From: Symbiodinium natans
Taxonomy: Eukaryota; Sar; Dinophyceae; Suessiales; Symbiodiniaceae
DNA length: 64,000 bases
Assembly (NCBI GenBank): GCA_905221605.1
Contig: CAJNDS010002801.1
Coordinates: forward strand, 188,001 to 252,000
Reading direction: 5' to 3'
Numbering within the stretch: position 1 is the stretch's first letter; each line of letters begins with the position of its first letter. Positions 33,690 through 45,199 of this stretch are shown here, piece by piece. Below the pieces are notes generated by a model. That model made no database searches, was not told where the DNA came from, and worked only from the letters and a program-made list of their open reading frames with translations. The position numbers and the translations under genes were made by a program.

Positions 33690-33765
33690 CCCACAGATGT
33701 GCCAACGGCAACGATAGATGGCGCCATGAACAGACCCGTTACAAGGGTGACATGAGCAATCAGAC
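33690..33765 (-). CDS. splice-flanked hydrophobic exon candidate
   Basis: This open segment runs from ACATGAG|GTCTG to GTGGG|GTCTGC. It encodes LIAHVTLVTGLFMAPSIVAV followed by GTSVG, which would form a single membrane helix. No family is recognised. Confidence 0.3.
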
Positions 33766-34257
33766 CTCATGTCCGTCAATCAAAGACAACACAAAATAAC
33801 GGGTCTCTTTGCGTTGCATCATCTGGCTCCTTGAGGCAAGCAACGAGGATGGCAACAAGTTGTCGGAGGACAGGCCGTCCTGCATCAAAAGATACAGAAG
33901 GGTTCGCCCATGCTTTCATTCCATCTGCATGACATGTCGATCCGCAACCGCCGCGACAACAACCTTCTGTGCTCTGATAGAGTCAAGACCTAGACGAACA
34001 AGCTCCTCTTGTTGCAGCCCATGCCGGCCTAATCCATGAGATCTCCGGTTTTGGAGGCGCGCCAGACTATGACTAACATCATGAGCCCGGCATCGCAGTC
34101 CTCAGGAAGATGCATGTAAACTTCACGTGCGCGCTCGCCGGTGGCAAGCAGCCAGACGCAAATCACCTGAAGGTTCAGGGAAGGCATCTGGGTAGCTCTC
34201 AAAATAGGGGGTCTTGACACCCCACAAAACAGGATAATGGGTAGAACATGGTAGAAC

Positions 34258-34376
34258 CCTACTGTAACCCTTCCAAACCTTATAAACCCTAAATCCCAAA
34301 CCCCACAACAAACCCTGAACCTTATAAACCCTGTTTAACCCCAAGAGCTCCGCCGGGTACTCGGCTACCTTATAAA
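34258..34376 (-). repeat. degenerate telomere-like tract
   Basis: Repeated ATAAACCCT, TAAATCCCAAACCCC and AACCCTG elements resemble a decayed CCCTAAA array. The string CCTTATAAACCCT appears at least twice. Confidence 0.6.
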
Positions 34377-36786
34377 CCTTGAACCCAAAAAAAAACCTAT
34401 TTTGGGGACAAAAACAGATGTCCTCAGGGCCTCGAGTTCTTAAGGGGCGCAAGGGAACTGGCACCGACCTGAAAGGCATCGCGGCGGCAAGCAGACTGCC
34501 AGTCTTCCTTGAGGCATCTCCTGCGGCCCGGGAAAGCTGAGGGAAGTTTAGGGGGTTTCGTCGAAGGCCCGCAAGGCCTCAAAGGTCACTCAAGACGGAC
34601 AAGCAAGTACGGGTCCCTTTAGATGACTTTGTCGTGCGGACCATTGTGGCCACCAGTCTAAAAAGGGATGCTGCACAAAGGATTTCACGTGTCCAACCAC
34701 CTAAGGCCCCAACACAAGTCCAAACTGCACCCATCAACATCTAGTTCGGGGGACAACCTGAGGGAAAGCACTGAGACTGCTTTGACGTTGAAGAAGGCGG
34801 TGCGAAGCTATAGCTCGCTCTATGTCGAGGCATGCTCACCCAAAACAGATGAATTAACCGGTGTTTCAACAGGATACGGGCCATTTCTTCCCTTCCCTTC
34901 GGGCTCGGACACGGATAGAACCTTCCAAGGGCCACAACGAAGCTGGGCCAGGACCGGACACTTGCTGACAGTGCCGCTGGGCCACGAATGGGCAAACGCA
35001 TCCAGCATCGCCTCCTCAAGAATAGAATTCGAGGGATTTTGTTGCTTTGAATTTAGGGGAGTCCTTAGGGGAAGGTCCATAGGGATTACACGAAACTGCT
35101 CCAAAGTTCAGGCAAGGCACACACTCAGCCACCTTAATTTGGTAACAGCCGCAAGGGCTGACTGACTCCTCTTGCGTTTACACGCAATACTGCTGTGGAA
35201 GCAATGGTCCGTGCAGACATCTGTAGACCTGGTTCGTGGTCTGTTAATTAAAGCACCCGAGGCGGCAAAAGTTGAGACTCTCGTGACATCAATGTCAACA
35301 CTCACGCGAGTCGTCTGTAAACCGTTGCCATCGGAACACCACAATCAATTATCCCGATCCGGCTCTGTTTTGAGTTCAGCGACAGAGGTGCGCATCCACA
35401 AGCATCCGCAGCAGATCCTGCCGAAGAGAAGCAACTTCGGTGTTGCTGCAGTGCTTAAATCGCTACTGCTAGGGAAAACAGTCATCAAGCCCACCATACC
35501 CTTCATGCCTGTGTCATTTAGATCTCATTTCCGCAGCAATCGGACTTATTTCGGCGCGTGGTGTTCTGCTTCAAATAAACGCCACAAAAGAGGCACCACA
35601 TCGCGACAGATGTAGGTCCAGTGGCAGGGACCCAAAGAGAGTAAAATGGCACTCCCCACCAACCTCAACCACTCACCACCCCGGCCATTTCCTACAAGGC
35701 ACTCCACTCTAAAGCGGAAGTTGAGACGACACGGTTTCGGGGAGGTCAATCTGAAGCCAGGAGGCAAGCAAAGGAAGGCGCCCAGTCCAAATCCTGCATC
35801 GTAGAACAAGTAGTGCCTGCAAGGATGCAGCACTCAAGTCCCCTGCGGGTGGAAAACCTGAAGATTTCGCTCACACCGTACATCGGCACTTGTGTCCACA
35901 GCCAACACAAGGTCACTTAAACCACCAGCGGGCACGGCCTGATCTTGTACTCTGCCGCCATTTCGTCTCCAGACATGCTGCCCGAGACAACGGATCCCAC
36001 GTCCCAGCTCAGCGAAAGAACCGACATGAGCATCAGTACCTTCATGGGAGACAGGTCACTGACAAAATACCCACCTCAGAGCCTCAAACAGATAACAGGA
36101 CTCCATGCAACTCCCAGCATGCGTTGCTTTTCTTTGTGGTGCTGCGTAACTGGGGAGCTTTGGAATTCCCCGAGGCCTCCGGCCAAAGGGTGTTGGAGCA
36201 TCTTTCTCATCTTTCTCTCACATCTGTCACTTTTCAGTTTGCAAACGCCCTTTGATGGCCTTTCGCTTTTTCCGCTGCGAGGCGGCTCAGGGGACAAATC
36301 CCGAGTTTTTACGGCCACGAAGCTGGGCACAGGGTCTCGCACTTGCCTTTCAAGAAAGCCGGTCCTGGCTCGTGAACCCCTCGCATCCCCTTGCCGGATG
36401 GTGTGGGAGCATATTTTCACGTGGCTGCAAGACGTGCATTCTCGGTTTCGGCTTGGCTGCGATCTCCGGTTTTCGGCTTTTGGGAAGAAGGCCTGGCAAG
36501 ACGCTTGGGAGAGGGCTTGTATGGATTCAAAAAAAAACGGAAGACCCTACACACAAAAACCTGCTTGGAAAAACTGGTCCTGAAAGAGGAGCTAGACCCC
36601 CTCTTTAAGCTGGCAAGCGTGTCTTTTCTGGGGGAGCTCCCTGCCACAGAAAGTGCAACATTAGTACCTTTCCTGTTTCGCAGCACGCTGCCAAGCCAAC
36701 ACAAGCTGCGAGATGTGAGGCGCGGCAACTCTTGGGATGCAAACTGGGGGAGCGGCTGGGATGCACTGGCACTGGGATGCACTGAC

Positions 36787-36883
36787 TGGTGGGCCGGCCG
36801 GCCGGCGGCGGGCGGGCGGGTGCGCGAGTGTTGTGTGTGGTGGTGTGTGCGGGTGTGTGTGGGTGGTGGGGGGGGGGGGGGTT
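36787..36883. repeat. G-rich low-complexity region
   Basis: GGCC and GGCGGGCGGG repeats followed by GTGTGTGG and a run of about 13 G. The long antisense Pro/Thr/His frames here are composition artefacts. Confidence 0.85.
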
Positions 36884-37938
36884 GGTAACACGGTGCACGC
36901 GTGTGGTGTACACTCTTCTGGCCCTCTGAAACCCAGGCCAAGTGGAAGAGCGCCGTCAGGATCCGCGAACCGAAGCTGTCCTGAGATTTAGTCACATTTC
37001 GTTGAAGCCCTCCCCTCTGTGCCCCGCCCTCTGGCCGGGGTTAGGGTGCAGGTTTTAAGGTGTGGTGTGGTTGCCTGGGGGGGGGGGGGGGGGGAGCGTT
37101 TAGGTGAAGGGTGAAGGTTTGGAGGTTCGGGTTAAGCGGGGCGTAGGGGGATGCCATGGCCGCGGGTGGGGATATGCTAGCCTCTCACCCCTTCCTTCGG
37201 CAACTGAAATGCTTCTGTCCTCTTTGCACGAGCAGGATTTGACAGACCGAATAGATCTCACAGATTGTGGCACATCGGGGGAGGGCGATTGGGGCTAGTA
37301 GCGCATCTGTCCCATGGTTTCGGTCCACCTCCCGAGACTCCCTATGCAAGTGACGGCCCTGGACCTGGAAGTAAGTTCCAGGCTCGAAGGCAAAAAGAAA
37401 CCACCCGAGAGTTGATAAGCTGCCAAGTTTCCGAGCAGTTGATCAACGACAGGATCTTGACGGCACAGTTGCCAACCTTCGTCACCCCTTTCGTTTCGTC
37501 CCGTGAATACATCTTCAGCCCAAGGCTCCCAGATACTGGCCGAGTCCAAGAGTATCTCAGAACCAAGATGCCCAAATGTGCCAGCTGCTCCCCTCCACAC
37601 TTCTCCCGGGCACCCCTATCAACATCCCAAGAGCCGTGGCAAGGCATGAGAACTTCTGTTTCTCTTCCGTCTCAGACCAGTCCACGTCCTAAGGAGGCAG
37701 CTTATCGCCATCGTCTGCTGGTGCATTGGGGCGTGCAGCCCCGAAACAATACCAGGCTGCGGCTTTAAGATTTTAAGCCTTTAAGCCATGTGCAACAGCA
37801 TTGTTATCCCCTTCCAAGCTCCGCCAAGTGTCTGCAACAGGGGACATCATCGTGGGATCAGAAGGAGTAAAGCCAGGCACGGACTTGATGGTGGCCTGAG
37901 CTTCTCATTCCACGGCGAACGTGGGAATGAATGGGGAC

Positions 37939-37979
37939 ATACACCGACATACACCGACATACACCGACATACACCATAC
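37939..37979. repeat. 10-bp tandem repeat (ACATACACCG)
   Basis: Four copies in a row, the last ending ACCA. Confidence 0.9.
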
Positions 37980-39894
37980 ATCCAGGGGGCACGTATCAGC
38001 TCTTCATTCTTCTCATCGCGCAGCTGCAGGGTGTCTCGCTTCGACCTGCCGCTGACTATGACAACTCCTTGTTCAACGGGAGTCCGTAGAACACCACCAC
38101 AAAATAAGCACCTCTTCATTGTTGGGAGCCCGTGGCATGCGGGTCTTCCAATGTTCGAACTTTGGCGAAAAGCCGAGAAGCAGACCAAATCCGCTCTGCC
38201 GAGAGCCGAGGGAGGCCGCAGAAAGCAGCAAGGAAAGCAAAGGAAAGCAGCAAAAGGCGCCTTCCAGCTGTGATGTTCCTCCTCAATGTGTCGGTGTCTG
38301 GTGCAAGAAGCGCATGGGGATCGACCTCGGATGGCCTAGTGGTCTGGCCTGCGGCGCTGAACCCTTGAAGCCCCAATCTTATGTTCAGCACACCGACCGA
38401 CTCAAGACTCTGAAGGTCCACATTCCAAGAAGCTCCGGCTGGTGGAGTCATTACGCAGTCCTGCAAGCACGCAACCGGCAGCGGAGTACGAGGGGTGGTG
38501 CTTCATTTGCAAGCGGATCTCTGCTTCAACATCAGGAGCTCTGTTGTCCATAGGCACCAAGACGGTCCTCACTGCCAGAACTGGAGGATTCACCTGCATA
38601 CGTGGCTTCTTGAGCCAGTTTAACTCAATCATCCCGAGCATGGCGTGCTCTTAGCTTCGAAAGATTCTGTTTGGACCGGCTCACACCCTGCTTGTCAAAG
38701 GGTCGGGTACTCGAAGTTGGTGCAGGGGTTAGAAGCAGCTACCGGGATCACCCAGGATCACTTGGCAGCCCCACATCCATGCCTATGCGAGAGCATCAGG
38801 GCCCCATGACACTTCGATTGCGTGCCCAACCTTGCTCAAGGGCCGACTCAAGGGGCGGCCCAAGTGGTTGTAGGCCTTGCGGATGGGAAAGGCCAGGATG
38901 GGCAAAGGCACAAACCAGCTCTCTGCATTGGGCCTTCGTCATGAAAGTCGGAGTCTTTGCTTTGGCTGCGACTTTTCGTGGAGTCCTCAACAGACATGAA
39001 TATCTGGCACTCTGCCATGCTCTCCTCGTCCCTTTCATCCCACGCTCCCTGCGATCTCCTGCACTTTCAGCTCCACGGAGTCCAGCATCTGCCTGAGCCA
39101 TGGATGGCCATGGGAAAGCTTGGCCCTGGCCACAGAGTTCTGCTCCAAAGACCCCCCCCCAATTTTGCCACCGAACTCTTCAGGTACTCCATCTGCTAGG
39201 GCGCAGGCGGCATGATCCCAGGAGGATCTGTGTGATCCTGGAGGCACATCGTGCGGACATCTATGTTTTGGTACCCTCTCGATGCGACCCATGGAAGTTG
39301 ACCGTGCCGTCCCAACCTGCCACCTTAAGCTCATGAACCTGACAGCCTAATTCCGTTGCAGGAACTCCTCACACCCTAATCCTCTTAAACCGGCCTTTTC
39401 GCCTCTCACCAACACCGTCCTGGTCACTGGGCATTCGCGGCAGGACTGGCGCATGGCTGTCGGGCTCCTGGATCGCCTGCCAGGGTATCACAACTTCGCG
39501 CCTCTTTGCGCTCAGAAGGGTCGCCCCTGAGTACAAAGGCTAAGTACATGCAAATCCCAGATGCTCTAGCATATTTTGGCCTTTTTGGCTCATGAGAGTT
39601 GGCATGCAATGAGGATATGCGGCACTCGAGAACTCATGAGGAACGGATCCGGATGCGATGCCAACAGTCGTGCTCAAACAACAGCTGGCGAACGACAGCT
39701 GCACATGATTCCTGGCCGAGTTAGATATCATGCCATGTTACACGTTGACATCGGTATTGCGATACGTAGTAGATAAGGACTCCGAGCTTTCAGGGCTGTC
39801 TGCCCCGGACTGCGATTCATCCCAGGGCTTCCATGCCCACACCTGGCTGTCCGCGGCGGCCTCAGATAAAGCGCTCTCGCGTGCCGCAACTTAC

Positions 39895-39964
39895 CCTGAG
39901 GTCAGTGCAAGGTCTGGGGCGGGGCTGGATTCTCTCAGGCTGATTACTGCGTGCACGGCGCAAC
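39895..39964 (-). CDS. splice-flanked exon candidate, unknown protein
   Basis: This 70-nt open segment lies between GGATCGCAG|GT and a near-consensus donor, CTCAGG|GTAAGTTG. It encodes CAVHAVISLRESSPAPDLAL, then TSG. The acceptor lacks a pyrimidine tract. No family is recognised. Confidence 0.3.
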
Positions 39965-40845
39965 CTGCGATCCGTGTGGCTACTCTTGCCCTTTGCTAGC
40001 AAAGCAGGTCGGCGTATTCAGAGTTTTTGGATGCCCGCATGGAATACAAGCTCACTCCGCCCCCCCCCCCCCCTTCTTCCCCCAAGCAAAAAGAAACCAG
40101 GCAAGCGCAAGCTCGAGCGACATAGCCAGGGAGGCAGAACAAGGACCAATGCTGCGAGCACAACCCTGGAACAATTCCATACCCTTCCTGGTCCTGACCT
40201 TAGGAAAGTTGTTTTGGCAACCTGCGTTTGCAGTGGATGAGCCCTAGAAGGCATTAAAAGCACTAGACTGGAACCCTCTGCTGGAGAGATCCAAGTTCAT
40301 GAGGGCCACAGACTTAAGTGCCACATTTTGTTGCTCAGGTTCCTTAGGAAATCTCCGGGTCCAAAAACATTGACACTTTAGGCCGGTTGAAGCCTTCCTG
40401 TGCGGTCCTAAGTGGTGGAGTGAGGTCCTGAGTCCACGGGCCGCCTGAAAGGCCCCCAGACTTTCTACAACACTGATTGAATCGTCGGGGCCAAGGTGCT
40501 GATTCATTTTGGATCTCAGGTATGTTTACAGTGTTTACTGACTTCGTCTCATGGGTATTCCATCAAGAACAGAGAGATGGGCCCCCTGCAACGCGCACTC
40601 TCAAACAGGCCCCTAACACACAAACGCCCTAAGACACCATGCCGCACATGCATCGCTGAGAACTCCTGCAGGTGAGAAGCTGGAAGCACAGGAAAGCTCG
40701 CTATGTCAGATGACTTGTCCGCGACCTACAGGGCTGAATTGGACTGATCAGGCATGATCGGGCAGGCGCAGCATACAGCAGGCGCACAGGTTCAAGACTT
40801 CAGGATCGCAACGAAATGAACTCCAGCACCCGCACTCGGCGCACC

Positions 40846-41128
40846 CTAACGCATGTTTGCAGGCAGGCCTTCTTGGAGCCTTGGCGTCGCAGCATCGGAA
40901 TCTCGGATGAGGCGCTCGCCATGCTCGCCTGCATGCTTGCAGTAGTTCCATGATTGTCTGCAGCGCTCCGCTCTGAAGCTGATGATGGCATGCCGCGGCA
41001 ATGCACCCAGCAAAACGAGCACAGGTTGAGGAACATGCTGAGGGTTGAACTCCTGCTGAACTAGAGAAGCAATAAGAGGCTTGTCAGGCCAACGCCAACT
41101 TCTGAGGGCGTCGCTAAACAGAACATAC
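40846..41128 (-). CDS. open exon candidate, unknown protein
   Basis: A strong acceptor (TTTGGGTTTTGCAG|G at 41129) opens a frame running to a TAG at 40846. It starts YVLFSDALRSWRWPDKPLIA and continues SLVQQEFNPQHVPQPVLVLL. The first 55 or so residues look convincing. Beyond that a second frame is also open, so the donor may lie inside. The family is not recognised. Confidence 0.38.
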
Positions 41129-41732
41129 CTGCAAAACCCAAACGGAACGTGTGCGAAGGCAGAAAGATCCAAAACCCCTCATCAGCCCCAAACCCAGGCG
41201 AAAGGTCAAAAAAATATCTGGGCTACCAGTACAAGAAGGCCCGACGGAGCAAAGCAGATGCAATACATGCCAACATAACCAGTAAAGGCTTTACGTTTCT
41301 AAGCCATAGCCTGAACCCATCTGAATCTGATTGAACAGGATGCTGGGTAGCTCGAACATGACTGTAGCAACAGCCCTGGCGCCTGTCGTCGCACCTAGCA
41401 AGCAGGCCAACAAGAAACCAAGGACTGAGGGCATGTTGGCTGATTTCACTGTGCATGGCAATGGCAGCCATGGTACCCCTGCACCAAGTTGGTTCAAAAG
41501 TCTGGGCCGTAAAAAGCTTGGTACCATCGCACAGGGACATCATCCTGCTACCAGACATTGCCAGGGAAGCCTCTCTGCTTGCACAGCTGGCTGACGGCTG
41601 CTGTAGGAGCCTTGCTTCCATGCTCACCCCCCCCCTCCCCCCGCGTCCCAACAAAAACGGGAACAGTACTGCCAGCTGCCAAAGTTGGTAACAAGACACG
41701 AAGCATAAAGAGCCTGAAGCTGTTGACCAAAC

Positions 41733-41864
41733 CTTCATCAAGTCATGTCTGCCCGGCAACGGGTTGTTGTTGCTGGGCGCCCGCTGCAAGAACAGCTCTT
41801 TCGCCAGCTTGAACTCCAGGTCTTTCATGCCCATCCTTGGAAAGTCGTGTGTGTCTCGGAACCA
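41733..41864 (-). CDS. splice-flanked exon, unknown protein
   Basis: A 132-nt, 44-codon phase-0 segment lies between ACGAACTCAG|TGG and GATGAAG|GTTTGG. It encodes WFRDTHDFPRMGMKDLEFKL, then AKELFLQRAPSNNNPLPGRH. The charged, amphipathic composition is typical of coding sequence. No family is recognised. The exon candidate at 40846-41128 follows on the same strand and may be the same gene. Confidence 0.42.
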
Positions 41865-42339
41865 CTGAGTTCGTTCGGAGCTGGCGGACGATTACTGAAG
41901 GTGTGGCTTTGCAACCCAGGAACTTCTCCAGCTTGCCTGGATTTCCTCGCCACTTCATCCCATCTCCTGGAACAATGCAGTGCTGGCCGTGGCTGGAAGT
42001 CTCAACACTCATGACGGTTGTCGGAGAGAAGCGAGCCACCAGCCAAGAACACACACACACACACATACGAAGCCCGACAGCGATAAAGCCTTCCAGCGCT
42101 TGCACATGGAATAGGCAAAGTGTCAAGCCCCAAAAGCCACTGCCCAGGCGCCTGACACCGAACCATCCTCTATGGAGGACTTCCGGCTGGTCCTCAGGGG
42201 AGGCTTGCGCCTCCAAGATTCCAAGGCCTGTAAGGTTTGTAAGATTTTGTAAGGCTTGTAAAGCTGGGGCTCCAGGGCGTGCAGTCAATCTGTCGCTTCC
42301 GGTGAGCTGGTCGCAAATTCCCTTAATTTAGCTGTCGGC

Positions 42340-44798
42340 TCTGACGTGTGCTGAGTGCGGCCCGGCTTCAGGATGGACTTCATTGCTCGCATAGCCTCGC
42401 AACTGCTCCCAAGGAACGCATTCGTAGCTACAACTAGCTGCTAGCTCCACCAAGCATTGGGGGGGGAGGTACTTAAGGTCCTTGCGACTCCCATCCCTCA
42501 CAAAGCACTGCCAGACTGCCAGAGTCTCGGCGGCCTCAGAGGGTGCCTCCTCATCCCCGCTTTGTCCAAAGCAGTGACCTGGCCGCCACCGATATGGACT
42601 CTGATGGACCCTTTTCTGAATTTGGTTTAGGGTGAACCGGGTGAACTGGGTGAACAGAAGGGGGAAATGCCATCATTCCCGTACGCTCGCAGTTGGGGCT
42701 TTGGCGTTTGGCATTCGCTCCTCTTGCACTGTGAAGCGATCATTTTGGCGCTTCTCAAGTTGGAGGGCAGGTGCCCCCGGGGGGACCCGCCCAAGCTTTA
42801 AACCCTTTTTGCACAGGCTCGTCCCAGCGCATCTGGTCAAGCACGACGCTCACTGGGAAACATGCTCAGTCTGAAAGCTGAACAACCCTAAACCCTGAAC
42901 CCTTTTTTGCAGCAACGGACTTTGAGGCTGCCTCAACCCTAAACCCCAAACACCCCTAAGACTTTCACACACCTCTTTTGCAGAGGGGGTAAAAGAGCGC
43001 CTCCTTGGAGCGAGATCGCCGACTGGGCCTTCTTCTTCTTCAACTTCTCCACGTCTCCTCTGATCTTTGGGGGCTCTCAAGGACGGCTGGCAAAGGACAG
43101 GGGCCACGGGGGCTACTGGGGTTTCGACTCTGGCACCCGCACGCGGCCGGCAAGGTTGCGGGTTCGCAGCAAGGACTTGCACATCCAAGGAGCTGCAACT
43201 TGGCTTTCGGGATAGCCGTGGCTTAGCGTTTCAGGTTTAGGGCATGAGAAGAGCAGGGGCTTCTAGAGCAGATGAGAGATCAGAAAAGATGAGAAAGCTG
43301 TGGCAGAACTCCCAAGCTTTGCCTCGCACAGCGCGGGCCAAGCCCTCCAATGAGACCTTTGAGTCCACGGTGCCGTGTTTGGCAGCTCCTGATGGGGGGG
43401 GGGGGGGGGGGGGACATTCCCCACAGCTAGGTGCCGTGAGTACAGCCAGGGATGGGACATTCACTACGGGTGTGATGGGACACTTGTTCCAGCTTGTTCC
43501 ATTCAACCTGGTCATACCATGAAATCTCCCGACTCTTCGGCTGACCGCTCTGAGTGTCGCTTCTTGTGTCGGAGGGGCATCATCGGTATAGGTACACCTG
43601 CCACAGGCCAACAGCAGGGCGCTTGAGTGTGGGCTTCCACTGGTCCAAATCCCCATGCCATACTTACAAGAGTTAACACCGTAGCTCGCACCACAATTGT
43701 TCGCACTACACACTGCATCGGCAGAAATGCTTAGCACAGCAAGCCGGCAAGTTCGCAGAAACTGTCGGTACCAAGTTGCTAACGCCGGGGTGTGCGGCAA
43801 ACGTCCTTCAGGGGAACGTTGAGGGTTTGGGATCGCAAAATGCGTGCCGCAAGCGGGCGCGGCTGCAGCAATCAACGCCCGGTCCCATCGCTGGCGTGGA
43901 CAGTATGTAGTGTCACCTGAGGGTCTAGGGTATGCGGTTTTACGAAATATGTATGTATACATACATATATACATATATACATGTGCCTCTCTCATATTTA
44001 CAGAGGGTGTATAGGGTGTATCTATACACAAGTTTTTCTTATCTGGTTTTACATTGACCATGCTTCAGCTCCCTTCGCAAGCCCGTGTGCCATTGCTGAG
44101 CCACGGCACAGAAGACATTTTGGGCTTCGTCGAGCGGCTGCTCTTCATGGAGAAGTCCTTGGCATCCGGGGCTCACTTCTTTCATGTAGTTGTTCGTGCC
44201 CGAATCTGGAACTGCAATTCCCCTTGGCTTTTTTGCCTCTTGAACACCTGTGCCTTCATCCGGAGACTACTAGGCAAAAGTAGGCAAATATCAGCCAGAA
44301 TTGCCTCTGCAGCTATGCAACTTAAACTTTCAGTATCAATCCTCAACTCCCTGAAGGCTCAACGCGGCCCCCTGCTCTTCTTGCATTGCATGTGACGGGG
44401 CTAAGCTGATCTTGTCTCGTCATCGCATTCTCCAGCCTGGGTTGTAAATTGTACTCAGGGTTTGGGGCTTTGCTGCTTCACTCGCTGCACATGACAAGTC
44501 GATGCTTCTCCGTTAGCCTCCTGTTGGCCATGCCATGGCTGCCCCAACCCTTCCAACGACAGCTTCATGCATCCTAAGCCCTGACAACCAACCGACAACC
44601 AACCGACAACCAAGACGCCGATCGAGCACGCGGCAGACCCGCGCCGTTGCCTTGGAAGCAGTCGGACTCTTGCACTGTTGCAAGGACTCAGAGCAAGTCG
44701 GAGCTCTAAACTGCCTGGTGCGGTCCATGATCAAACACCCTTTGCTCCAGTTTCCTTGTGAAAACGACACGCGACCGTGGACGCATTGAGAGTGCAAG
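42340..44798. other. no confident gene
   Basis: A minus donor TCTT|GTAAGTATGG near 43670 follows an open stretch (WYRQFLRTCRLAVLSISADA), and a plus frame at 44054-44395 has helix-like composition (ILGFVERLLFMEKSLASGAH). Neither could be bounded. Confidence 0.35.
42884..42960 (-). repeat. two telomere-like clusters flanking a short unique stretch
   Basis: CCCTAAACCCTGAACCC near 42887 and CCCTAAACCCC near 42936 lie on either side of about 35 bp of unrelated sequence. Single copies also occur near 21255, 23087, 30102, 43229 and 59609. Confidence 0.7.
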
Positions 44799-44921
44799 TC
44801 ACCGTAGAAAGCTGCTGCAAAGCGGAAGCTGTTGCATCTCCTGAGCGGGACACTTAAGGCTCCGGTTGTCAAACGGCGGAAACGTTTTGAGATCTGCCCT
44901 GGCCACCTTCGGCTTCGCTAG

Positions 44922-45125
44922 TGGGATGAGGCTGATGTCTCTGAAGTTCCACTTACAAACCCTGAGCCTCCTGGAGGTCACATGCAGGATCTTGCTGTTC
45001 TGCGTGTGAGGCTTGGGGATTTCGTCTGCAAACTTCACCATTGAAGCCTGGCGGCTCATAGTTACCTGCAGTGCCTCGAGGAGCTGCGCAGAGACCTGAG
45101 TGCCAAGTTGAGTGTGACGCTTCAG
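44922..45125 (+). CDS. two-exon candidate overlapping an antisense candidate
   Basis: Plus-strand reading: after CTTCGCTAG, a 28-codon segment (WDEADVSEVPLTNPEPPGGH, then MQDLAVLR) ends at CGT|GTGAGG (45005). A 66-nt gap containing an in-frame stop ends TTACCTGCAG, and phase-0 sequence resumes at 45072 as CLEELRRDLSAKLSVTLQ. The join is coherent, but the intron would be very short. The minus strand of the same place (44799-45059) is also open, with MVKFADEIPKPHTQNSKILH and a consensus donor TTT|GTAAGT. Only one is likely to be real, and which one cannot be settled by eye. Neither family is recognised. Confidence 0.3.
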
Positions 45126-45199
45126 GGGTTCGTGCTTCGTGCTAGCAGTGCAAGTCTGGCTTTTCTGCGTTGCTTTTGTTTCCCAGGTCGGGGGTTTAG

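Larger units (their letters stand above)
34377..39890. other. no confident gene
   Basis: Contains frames of 140-190 codons (34668-35165, 35172-35615, 37265-37768 plus) and a minus segment MKRCLFCGGVLRTPVEQGVV near 38110 that looks protein-like but lacks clear splice sites. Nothing is assigned. Confidence 0.4.

Noticed and set aside
36417-36995. 192-codon minus frame rich in Pro, Thr and His
   Set aside because: Reflects the G-rich low-complexity region on the plus strand.
43237-44061. 274-codon minus frame
   Set aside because: Contains a poly-Pro run from the G20 tract and no domain. Only a short part near 43.67-43.79 kb has a plausible donor, so the whole frame is not called.
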